Made by a program: the position numbers and the translations under genes. The notes under the pieces are model-generated. The model was not told the DNA's origin. It saw only the letters and a program-made list of their open reading frames with translations, and made no database searches. Positions 54,859-61,133 of a DNA stretch of 64,000 bases are shown piece by piece. The stretch's first letter is position 1, and every line of letters starts with the position of its first letter. The stretch covers positions 220,298 through 284,297 of the forward strand of contig CAVQCO010000009.1 of assembly GCA_963711065.1 (NCBI GenBank), given 5' to 3'. The stretch is from Bog-473 sp963711065. GTDB taxonomy: Bacteria; Actinomycetota; Acidimicrobiia; Acidimicrobiales; RAAP-2.

Positions 54859-55392
54859 TCAACTTCCGATTTCCGGTCCCGGCCGTTCGATGGATCGAGA
54901 ACGTTCCAGTACCTGGCGAAGAATAGGCAGTACGGCCCGGTCCTTCTCGCGACCAGCCGCCTCTTTTGATCGGATGACGTCAGCCAGGCTCGCCACATCC
55001 ACCTGAAGGTCATCGGTCAGACGCTCCCTCGTCGCGCTGCGCCGCAGATCGTCGTATCCCCGAGTCCCATCTGGGAGCAACGCGATGTCCAAATAGCCAT
55101 GGTCTGTCACAAAGGTCCATGTAGTTCCCCAGGTAAAAGAGTGCTCGTCAAGTGGAAATTCGACTGGGCCATCGACTCCGGGTACTCGCAGCGTCGCGTT
55201 GAGTTCTCGCAGGGCGGCCGCGAGCCGGCGCAGATTCGCCCGGTCTCGTGATGGTGTGACATCGACATCTCGGGTGATGTACGGCGAACCGCGCAGCTCC
55301 GCTGCGAGTCCTCCAATGACGACGTAGCGCACGCCGTGCCTCTCGAGGACCTCGAGGAGGTCATCTGGTCGATAGGGAACGGATTCAGGCAC
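54859..55392 (-). CDS. Nucleotidyltransferase-fold protein, probable toxin partner
   Basis: A 177-residue protein from GTG 55390-55392, overlapping the XRE gene stop by 8 nt. Nucleotidyltransferase core: YVVIGGLAAELRG (GG helix) followed by TRDVDVTPSRD (the D-x-D pair) and later LDIALLPDG, as in AbiEii/MNT-like proteins. The C-terminal helical part (ADVIRSKEAAGREKDRAVLP) also fits that family, with the K-x-x-x-R/D motif. Such enzymes transfer NMP to tRNA or protein targets and act as toxins beside an HTH antitoxin. Placement right next to a tRNA in a mobile islet suits this reading. Confidence 0.8.
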   Translation of the reverse strand: MPESVPYRPDDLLEVLERHGVRYVVIGGLAAELRGSPYITRDVDVTPSRDRANLRRLAAALRELNATLRVPGVDGPVEFPLDEHSFTWGTTWTFVTDHGYLDIALLPDGTRGYDDLRRSATRERLTDDLQVDVASLADVIRSKEAAGREKDRAVLPILRQVLERSRSIERPGPEIGS

Positions 55393-55711
55393 CGCGAGAC
55401 ACCGACTCGCGGTCTCGCAGCTGATCGTGGAAACGAACCCTCTCCAGCAGGTCGGCAAATCGCTCCGCCGGCGTCATCTTGAGGTGCTCGTCGATGATCA
55501 TTGGAGTCGACTCGTCCACTCTGGAGAGGTGGAACGAGAGCTCCAGGCCGCAGCCCCGAATGGCCTGTCGAAGAGTCTCGAGGCTGGGGATCACAGCACC
55601 TCGCTCCCAACGGGCGACGACCGACTGCGGCTGGCCGATCCTCTCGCCCAGCTCGGTCTGCGTCAGGCCGGCTCGGAGCCTGGCTTCTCGGATCAGGTCT
55701 CCACTCACCAT
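55385..55711 (-). CDS. XRE-family HTH regulator, probable antitoxin
   Basis: A 108-residue protein. The helix-turn-helix is at about 4-60: LIREARLRAGLTQTELGERI, GQPQSVVARWERGAVIPS. The C-terminus (DEHLKMTPAERFADLLERVRF) is likely the contact for the partner. ATG 55711 is 7 nt from a TATACT -10, so the mRNA is probably leaderless, and an AT-rich imperfect palindrome overlaps that -10, consistent with autorepression. It overlaps the downstream nucleotidyltransferase by 8 nt, as in type II/IV/VII-like toxin-antitoxin operons. Confidence 0.85.
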   Translation of the reverse strand: MVSGDLIREARLRAGLTQTELGERIGQPQSVVARWERGAVIPSLETLRQAIRGCGLELSFHLSRVDESTPMIIDEHLKMTPAERFADLLERVRFHDQLRDRESVSRGA

Positions 55712-55720
55712 GTGAGCCAG

Positions 55721-55740
55721 TATAGTACATATATGCTATA
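55721..55740. promoter_or_regulatory. AT-rich imperfect palindrome at the XRE promoter
   Basis: TATAGTACATATATGCTATA matches its own reverse complement at 16 of 20 positions and overlaps the -10 box (TATACT on the minus strand, 55724-55719). It stands out in a GC-rich genome and is the likely operator of the XRE protein. Confidence 0.6.
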
Positions 55741-55827
55741 AACACGCCAAGCGGCCGCGGCGCCAAGCTGGCAACCCGGAGTTCGTCGGGGCGGTGACCT
55801 GCCAACTGAACAATCTACGGTGGCGCG

Positions 55828-56163
55828 ATGGGCGCCGTACCGGACTTTGATCTGCTCAAGATCCGGAGGTACTGCGAGGAGAAGACACCGCAGGAGTTCC
55901 GCAGCGAGATGCAGGTCGAGGTCGGGGTGCGTGGCAAATCGGTCACCATCTTCGAATGTCGTCCGCCGTGGGATGAGCAGGGCACGGAATGGTCTCGACT
56001 TCCCATCGGTCAACTCCGCTACGACCCCGCAACCGCCCGGTGGACCCTGTTCTGGGCCGACCGCAATAGCCGCTGGCACCTATACGACCTTGTCGATCCG
56101 GGAACGGTTGAGGAGCTCCTTGGCGAGATCGACAGAGATCCCACCTGCATCTTCTGGGGCTAG
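55828..56163 (+). CDS. DUF3024 family protein
   Basis: A 111-residue protein: MGAVPDFDLLKIRRYCEEKT, VEVGVRGKSVTIFECRPPWD, EWSRLPIGQLRYDPATARW, LFWADRNSRWHLYD, ending in EIDRDPTCIFWG, all family hallmarks as I recall them. Function unknown; such genes recur in actinobacterial islands. A TACGGT -10-like box ends 6 nt before the ATG, suggesting leaderless expression. Only rightward gene of islet A. Confidence 0.85.
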   Translation: MGAVPDFDLLKIRRYCEEKTPQEFRSEMQVEVGVRGKSVTIFECRPPWDEQGTEWSRLPIGQLRYDPATARWTLFWADRNSRWHLYDLVDPGTVEELLGEIDRDPTCIFWG

Positions 56164-56189
56164 TTCCTGGGGTCCAATCGGATCAAGTC

Positions 56190-56208
56190 TTGCTACTGAG
56201 TTACTACT
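56190..56208 (+). repeat. Arm-type direct repeats of islet A
   Basis: TTGCTACT-GAG-TTACTACT: two near-identical 8-mers with 11-bp period, 109 nt left of att copy 2. The same arrangement is at 60101-60119. They may be integrase arm-binding sites. The remainder of 56209-56317 holds no gene. Confidence 0.5.
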
Positions 56209-56317
56209 GAAACGTGTCGACTGGATGCTGTTCGTTCTAACTGCCTGTACATCTCGCCCAAAGTGACGAGGACCAATTGACGTAGCTGCACTGAACAGAC
56301 GATCGGACCCGCTCTTC

Positions 56318-56358
56318 TAATCCCAAGGTGCCGGGATCGAGACCCGGGCGGCCCACCA
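56318..56358 (+). repeat. Attachment-site repeat, copy 2
   Basis: 41 nt identical to the tRNA-Lys 3' end (54802-54842). Just upstream CTTC replaces CTTT of the anticodon loop; there is no 5' tRNA half, so this is not a tRNA gene. Followed by CCACCACCACC. Confidence 0.9.
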
Positions 56359-56445
56359 CCACCACCATCGCCAATCTGTATTGGTCCGGGTGATCCTGGA
56401 CATTCCTGGTTCGCCTGACCGGCTGACCGGGTCATAATCAGGGCC

Positions 56446-57420
56446 ATGACGACGATTTACTATGAAGCGGATGCAGATAAGTCGGCTCTCAATGACGCAA
56501 CGATTGCCGTTGTCGGGTACGGCAACCAGGGAAGGTCATGGGCACTCAACCTGCGGGATAGCGGGTGCGCTCCCCTCGTATGCGTCCGTCGCGACGAGAC
56601 ACGTGAACGGGCGGAAGCCGATGGTTTCGCTGTCGAAGACATTGAGGTCGCCAACGATGCGGATCTGATCTGTGTTCTGGTCCCAGATGACGTGATCCCG
56701 CTGTTGAAGATTCGTCCCCGCGGGACTTCTTGCGTGATAGTTGCCAGTGGGTACACGCTCGCGTTCGGACGCCTGGTGCCCCCAGGTGACGCCGGGATGA
56801 TTGCCCCGCGGATGTTGGGACCAGAAGTACGCAGGTGCTACGAGGAGGGTGTCGGATTCATCACTGCCGTGGGTGTCCACCAGGACAGGACGGGTACCGC
56901 TCGCAATCGGGTCCTTGCGATCGCACTTGCCATCGGAGGCTTACGACAAGGAGGCATCGAGTTGACTGTTCTCCAGGAGGCTGTATTGGACCTCGCGGTA
57001 GAACAGGCCCTTTCGCCGGCTTTGACCGCGGTCAACACTTCATTCCTCCAGGCCATGCTGGAACGCGATATCCCGCTTGAGGCGATCATGACCGAACTCG
57101 TTCTCTCGGGTGAAGTGGAACGCACGTACCGGTTGCTGCGAGAGGTGGGATATGCAGTGCAGTCGGAGTTCCATTCTCCGACTAGCCAATACGGGCAGCT
57201 GAGCCGACGCGGACGCTATGACCACCTCGACTTCTTGTCTGTGATGCGCGCCCTGGTCGACGACATCGAGAGCGGCAGGTTTGCCGCCGAGTGGGACGCC
57301 GAACGCGACGCTGGTTACCCCAAGCTCACCGCCCTAAAGGAACAACACGCCGGACCGGCCGTTCGCGACTTAGAGGCCGATCTTCGACGGAGACTCGGCC
57401 CAGCAGTGACGGTCCGTTAG
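56446..57420 (+). CDS. Divergent ketol-acid reductoisomerase-like protein
   Basis: A 324-residue protein with the KARI order of domains: NAD(P) motif VVGYGNQGRSWALNLRDSG (24-40), VLVPDDVIPLL, and a knotted C-terminal domain beginning with IGGLRQGGIELTVLQEAV, where Asp182 and Glu186 (DLAVEQ) match the metal ligands of DLFGEQ. It departs from true KARIs: ASGYTLAF replaces the FAHGFN region, APRMLGPEVRR replaces APKGPGH, and the CGG after GEQ is absent. So branched-chain amino-acid synthesis is unlikely; a related 2-hydroxy/keto substrate is possible. CATAAT (-10) ends 7 nt before the ATG, with TTCGCC 17 bp further upstream. Confidence 0.8.
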   Translation: MTTIYYEADADKSALNDATIAVVGYGNQGRSWALNLRDSGCAPLVCVRRDETRERAEADGFAVEDIEVANDADLICVLVPDDVIPLLKIRPRGTSCVIVASGYTLAFGRLVPPGDAGMIAPRMLGPEVRRCYEEGVGFITAVGVHQDRTGTARNRVLAIALAIGGLRQGGIELTVLQEAVLDLAVEQALSPALTAVNTSFLQAMLERDIPLEAIMTELVLSGEVERTYRLLREVGYAVQSEFHSPTSQYGQLSRRGRYDHLDFLSVMRALVDDIESGRFAAEWDAERDAGYPKLTALKEQHAGPAVRDLEADLRRRLGPAVTVR

Positions 57421-57545
57421 CATCGACTTCTGTCTGATTCGCCGCAACGATCAGAGATAGGCGATCCGGTGCGCCTGCTTCCTGCGTTCGCGGCCACTTC
57501 CCCGGACGAGTATCCCGAGTCGCAGTCGGTCTCCAGGTCAGCCAG

Positions 57546-57692
57546 TCAGCTCGCCCTACTGAGTTGAACGAGCTCCTCGGCGACGCCGGTGGCCCATCGG
57601 TGGACGTGCGATGGGTCACGCCAGTAACCCGCGCTGTACGAGAGGCCGTCGCAGGCGCCGGCCGCGAAGGCGCCGGTTCCTCGGCCTGCCAT
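57546..57692 (-). pseudogene. Possible coding remnant (48 codons) in the KARI-Gfo gap
   Basis: The 57421-57788 gap has no clear gene. On the minus strand, ATG 57692 opens 48 codons ending TGA at 57546, with a protein-like composition (GDGLSY-type stretch AGACDGLSYSAGYWRDPSHV, then HRWATGVAEELVQLSRAS). Another frame just upstream (TDVALFAPEATRAIITVRER, DIEGSIPP) runs into the same C-rich tract at 57693-57700, as if one short gene were frameshifted there. No family recognised. It directly follows the Gfo stop. Confidence 0.3.
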
Positions 57693-57788
57693 AGGGGGGG
57701 ATCGACCCCTCGATATCTGTCAAACAACGCTCCCGGACGGTGATTATCGCTCGGGTCGCTTCCGGGGCGAAGAGTGCGACATCGGTAC

Positions 57789-58874
57789 TTATGCGCTCCC
57801 GGGCACAACGGGAACGCCGCTTGCTGCCGAGCGATAGGCGGCATCGACGAGCTGGTGGGCTACGAGAGCATCCGTGAATCCTGGCAAGGCGGGCTCTCGT
57901 CGCTGCACGCACCGCACCCAGTTGCGGTCGGCCGCATAGCAGTAGAACAGAAAGTCGCGCCGGTCCAGGCCGAGCCCGACGAAGTAGTCGTCGCGCAAGC
58001 TCACTAAGTCAACGTGTTCGGTCGGCAAGTCGGGTCGATCGACCAGAAGACGGTCTTCGGGCGCCCCGACGATGAAGTCGGTTGTAGCCTCGAGAGACCC
58101 GTGTTCGAAGAACACCTCGAGGCGCCGTTCCTCCCTGCCGCGGACACCGTTGAAGACGGTTAGGAGAGTGCCGACGACGCCGGATTCGTGTTCGATCGTG
58201 AGGGCAGCAACGTCCTCGACGTCGTAGCCGAACAGAGATCGTTGGCGGGCATAGACACCACACGTTGGTCCGAAGAGCCAACAAAGGATGTCGGCACTGT
58301 GGATTGAGTGTTCGAGAAGCGCCCCACCTCCTGCGTGCTCCCTCTGGGAACGCCACGAACTATGCCCCGGCACGATGTCCCCTGTTGGCCAGTACTGGTC
58401 GTCGCGAAGCAGATAACCCATCGGCCGACCGAGGTCCCCGGACACCACCGTGTCGTGGATCCGGTTCACGATGGGATGGAAGCGGGAGTGAAACCCGACC
58501 TGGGCCGTCAGGCCTGACGCCGCCACGGCGTCGCAGATCTCTCCGACTTCGGCTAAGGACGGCGCGAGCGGCTTCTCGCAGAAGAGGGGCTTGCCTGCTG
58601 CCACCACGGCCAGCACCAGGTCACGATGGGTCGACGTCGGCGAGGTGATCATCACGGCTTCAACCTCGGGGTGCTCGACGACCTCGTAGGGATCGGCGGT
58701 CGAAGTGCCGAAGGAGCAGTTCTCGAGGACAGCGACTCTCGCCGGCCGAAGCGGGTCGGCGGCCATCACGGCCTCGATTTCGCCGTCGTCTTGCAGCTTG
58801 CTGAGTCCGTCAGCATGGATCTGGCCGATCATCCCGCACCCGATCATCCCGATTCGCAGTGGATCTCGCGCCAT
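57789..58874 (-). CDS. Gfo/Idh/MocA family oxidoreductase
   Basis: A 361-residue NAD(P)-dependent dehydrogenase: RIGMIGCGMIGQIHADGL Rossmann motif, ITSPTSTHRDLVLAVVAAGK, the signature EKPLAPSLAEV with catalytic Lys, and GGGALLEHSIHSADILCWLFG with the catalytic His/Asp region. Members oxidise sugars, inositols and related polyols or amino sugars. In islet B it is convergent with the KARI-like gene and follows the quinone-oxidoreductase-like gene on the same strand, with an inverted repeat upstream of its start. Substrate unknown. Confidence 0.92.
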   Translation of the reverse strand: MARDPLRIGMIGCGMIGQIHADGLSKLQDDGEIEAVMAADPLRPARVAVLENCSFGTSTADPYEVVEHPEVEAVMITSPTSTHRDLVLAVVAAGKPLFCEKPLAPSLAEVGEICDAVAASGLTAQVGFHSRFHPIVNRIHDTVVSGDLGRPMGYLLRDDQYWPTGDIVPGHSSWRSQREHAGGGALLEHSIHSADILCWLFGPTCGVYARQRSLFGYDVEDVAALTIEHESGVVGTLLTVFNGVRGREERRLEVFFEHGSLEATTDFIVGAPEDRLLVDRPDLPTEHVDLVSLRDDYFVGLGLDRRDFLFYCYAADRNWVRCVQRREPALPGFTDALVAHQLVDAAYRSAASGVPVVPGSA

Positions 58875-58906
58875 GTCATCTCGCTCTTCGATGCGTCGTT
58901 CCTTGG

Positions 58907-58939
58907 GTGCCTAGGTAGGGCCTCGATCGGCCTAGGCAC
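58907..58939. promoter_or_regulatory. Perfect 9-bp inverted repeat upstream of the Gfo/Idh/MocA gene
   Basis: GTGCCTAGG (58907-58915) and CCTAGGCAC (58931-58939) around a 15-nt spacer, 33 nt upstream of the gene start at 58874. Candidate operator; no local regulator gene is intact. Confidence 0.45.
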
Positions 58940-58982
58940 GCGGTAATCCTCCCACCCGCTGAAAGCGGACTCGGTCCTCACA

Positions 58983-58998
58983 TCCCGGCTACCCGGGA
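58983..58998 (-). terminator. Short stem-loop after the quinone-oxidoreductase-like gene
   Basis: TCCCGG-CTAC-CCGGGA, 16 nt beyond the stop codon at 59015-59017 in the direction of transcription. Short and without a T-run; tentative. Confidence 0.3.
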
Positions 58999-59014
58999 TA
59001 TCTGCAGCTCAGAC

Positions 59015-60046
59015 CTAGTCCACGATCACCACGTTTCGACCCATCGTCGCACGTGACTCCATCGCGCCGACAATCTCGGGTAGCGCCGAAAATGACGAAG
59101 TCGAACCAGCGATCGGACGAATCGTGCCGCCCGCGATCATTCTCAAGAGGTCCTCGTGGAGCCGCACGCCGTCAGCGTGCGATGGGAAGTTCAACCCGGT
59201 CGCGCGTTTGAATTCAAGCGTGTCCTCGGTGTACGCGTGGCAGACGCCTACGAGCGAAAAGTTGCCGAACAATACTGGTCGCGGCACGATGCCTTCGTCT
59301 TCAGCCTCGATTCCCGACGCGAAGCCGACGAGCAGATGGCGGCCTCCGAATGCCATGCACCGAAAGGTTTCAATCGTCTTTGCTCCACCGATCGTGTCGA
59401 AGGCCACATCGACGCCTCGCCCACCGGTGGCATCGAGGACTCGCGCGACGAAGTCATCATTGCGATAATCAATTGCGATGTCGGCGCCGAGCTCGGTGGC
59501 GAACTGGAGCTTGTCAGGGCCACCTGCAGTCGCTATCACTCGGGCGCCGCGCGCGCGAGCGAGTTGCACAGCGGCCGACCCCGCACCCCCAGCAGCGGCG
59601 TGCACGAGCACGGTGTCGTCGGCCGAGAGATGGGCTCGTTCGTAGAGGGCGAGATACGCGACATGGAACGGCATATAGACCGCTGCGGCGGTTGCGGTTT
59701 CCATGCCTTCAGGCATCGCGAAAGTCATCGCGACGGGCGCAACCGCTACTTCCGCGTACCCGCCGAAGGCACCGGCGGGAATCGCGCAGACGCGCTTTCC
59801 GATCAGCGCTTCACCCCCTGCGCCTGCCGCACGTACGCGGCCGAGAACCTCCATCCCGGGGATGTACGGCGGCTCGACCGGCACCGTCCGGTAGCGACCC
59901 CGGATTCCGTCGATGTCGTTGAAATTGATCGTGATCGCCTCCACGGCGATCTGGACTTCGCCCGGACCTGGCTCAGGGGCATCGACCTCGTCGCACCCAA
60001 GCACGTCGATCGGTGGCCCGAATTCGCGAACCAGCCACGCTTTCAT
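59015..60046 (-). CDS. Zinc-independent quinone-oxidoreductase-like MDR protein
   Basis: A 343-residue medium-chain dehydrogenase/reductase with ribosome site GAGAGGAG before its ATG. MKAWLVREFGPPIDVLGCDE, GroES-like domain NFNDIDGIRGRY and YIPGMEVLGRV, cofactor motif VLVHAAAGGAGSAAVQLARARGA (AAxGGxGSxA, NADPH type), and AFDTIGG. Zinc ligands of alcohol dehydrogenases are absent, so it is a quinone or enone reductase type. It is the rightmost gene of islet B and leftward; the 222 bp to its right hold the arm repeats and att copy 3, no gene. Confidence 0.92.
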   Translation of the reverse strand: MKAWLVREFGPPIDVLGCDEVDAPEPGPGEVQIAVEAITINFNDIDGIRGRYRTVPVEPPYIPGMEVLGRVRAAGAGGEALIGKRVCAIPAGAFGGYAEVAVAPVAMTFAMPEGMETATAAAVYMPFHVAYLALYERAHLSADDTVLVHAAAGGAGSAAVQLARARGARVIATAGGPDKLQFATELGADIAIDYRNDDFVARVLDATGGRGVDVAFDTIGGAKTIETFRCMAFGGRHLLVGFASGIEAEDEGIVPRPVLFGNFSLVGVCHAYTEDTLEFKRATGLNFPSHADGVRLHEDLLRMIAGGTIRPIAGSTSSFSALPEIVGAMESRATMGRNVVIVD

Positions 60047-60100
60047 GTCGCGCTCTCCTCTCGATTGCCCATGCGACTGTGCATGTTGCCGATCTGGGGA

Positions 60101-60119
60101 TTGCTACTACGTTGCTACT
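60101..60119 (+). repeat. Arm-type direct repeats of islet B
   Basis: TTGCTACT-ACG-TTGCTACT: two identical 8-mers with 11-bp period, 108 nt left of att copy 3. Parallels 56190-56208. Confidence 0.55.
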
Positions 60120-60227
60120 CAGCTCAGCGGACGCAACGATTCCGGGGAGTATCTGCTGGACGCAAGACCCGACCTGAGCTGGCCATATGGACTCAGACGG
60201 ATTCGCTGGTTGATCTGAATGGCTCTC

Positions 60228-60268
60228 TTAATCCCAAGGTGCCGGGATCGAGACCCAGGCGGCCCACC
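60228..60268 (+). repeat. Attachment-site repeat, copy 3
   Basis: 41 nt matching the tRNA-Lys 3' end (54801-54841) with one change, G to A at 60257. It marks the right end of islet B and runs directly into integrase-derived sequence. Confidence 0.88.
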
Positions 60269-60472
60269 CACAAAAGACCAGACCAGCGCCTGCTCGCTGA
60301 AGGAGTCCCGGTGAGGACGGTCAGCGGTCGCCTCGGACACTCCACTGCCGCGACGACGCTCGGGGTCTATGCCCACTTCGTGGCGGAGTCGGATCGAGCG
60401 GCTGCCGCCACGATGGGGTCCATTTTGGAGCCCCCAGACGTTCGCAGGCGTTCCCGAAAGAAAGAGCGCTGA
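60269..60472 (+). pseudogene. Tyrosine integrase C-terminal remnant
   Basis: About 67 codons ending TGA at 60470-60472. RLLAEGVPVRTVSGRLGHS and TAATTLGVYAHFVAESDRAA match the C-terminus of tyrosine recombinases, including the Gly-His of the LGH motif and the catalytic Tyr (GVYAHF). The upstream HxxR and the N-terminal two thirds are missing: the frame enters straight from att copy 3 (HKRPDQ junction). So it is a non-functional 3' stub of an integrase from a third, mostly lost element at this tRNA. The 234 bp that follow show no gene, only a 12-bp direct repeat TATTGCGCCGGT at 60527 and 60613. Confidence 0.85.
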
Positions 60473-60706
60473 TCTTCTGGCGGTCCAGGCCTAGGAAGCC
60501 GCGCGTTCGTTCGCCACCAGTTCCTGTATTGCGCCGGTGCCGCAGCCCGGTGGCGCCACAGCCGGCACGCAACGCGTCCGCTATTTCGTCCAGGCAGATG
60601 TGACGGACCGTCTATTGCGCCGGTCCGGTGTCCCGGTCGATACTCCAACTCCGAGGGCGGCCGAGAGCATCCCGCCGGAAGCTAAGTGCGAGGTTCGTCG
60701 GTCCAC

Positions 60707-60920
60707 ATGCAGAGTTCGTTCGACAAGACGCCCTTCGTGATCGGGATGCTGGACGCGAACGGACGTGTGCGTCACATCACCGGCGACGTCGCTGACCTCC
60801 TCGGTTACGAGCCCTCCGAATGCGTCGGGACGGAACCACCTTGCCGTCATCTTCAAGAAGTTCGGCGTTCACAACCAGGCCGAGTTGGTGGTGAAGTTGC
60901 TGGGCAACCCACCGGCCTGA
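60707..60920 (+). pseudogene. PAS/LuxR regulator remnant with internal deletion
   Basis: ATG 60707 starts a PAS-like N-terminus: FDKTPFVIGMLDANGRVRHI, GDVADLLGYEPSECVG. At about 60831 coding continues in another frame with NHLAVIFKKFGVHNQAELVV and KLLGNPPA, then TGA at 60918-60920; this is the recognition-helix end of a LuxR HTH. The middle of the protein and the first part of the HTH are missing. The two ends thus derive from one PAS-LuxR regulator reduced to about 70 codons. Confidence 0.7.
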
Positions 60921-61133
60921 GCACGTCGGATGCCGGGCCGCCGCCGCTCGGGGCCTTGGAACGCTGCGGGATGGACCCGAAGAGCTCGGAGGCAGTCGGA
61001 GCGTGACGTCGGAGGATCCCGTGACCCGCCCCCTGGGAGTGCTGGCCGAACCGTCTGTCGAACAGCGAGACGTCCAGCGGAGAACGCGGTTCGGGAATGG
61101 CGGGGGTTGAGTGGGCGTCGCGGATCGGCCAGG

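Larger units (their letters stand above)
54843..56358. mobile_element. Integrated islet A at tRNA-Lys
   Basis: About 1.5 kb bounded by att copies 1 and 2. It carries an XRE/nucleotidyltransferase pair (leftward) and a DUF3024 gene (rightward), with clearly lower GC than the flanks in the promoter regions. No integrase is present inside. Near its right end are two 8-bp direct repeats with 11-bp period, 109 nt from the att copy, matching the layout at the right end of islet B. Confidence 0.8.
56359..60268. mobile_element. Integrated islet B at tRNA-Lys
   Basis: About 3.9 kb between att copies 2 and 3 with three metabolic genes (KARI-like, Gfo/Idh/MocA dehydrogenase, quinone-oxidoreductase-like) and a patch of decayed coding sequence. 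Base composition is lower in GC than the genome around it. No integrase inside; an integrase 3' remnant lies immediately right of copy 3. Its right end repeats the arm-site layout of islet A. Confidence 0.75.

Noticed and set aside
56318..56358. Second and third tRNA-Lys genes (also 60228-60268)
   Set aside because: They contain only the 3' half; no D-arm or 5' acceptor strand precedes them. They are att cores.
59156..60472. A 438-codon plus-strand frame that appears to join the islet B end, att copy 3 and the integrase stub
   Set aside because: The upstream part is antisense to the quinone-oxidoreductase-like gene and has no family features; only the last 67 codons are integrase-derived.
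60527..60624. 12-bp direct repeat TATTGCGCCGGT (60527 and 60613) as a fourth element boundary
   Set aside because: Too short, not related to the tRNA core, and no gene or mobility sequence is framed by it.
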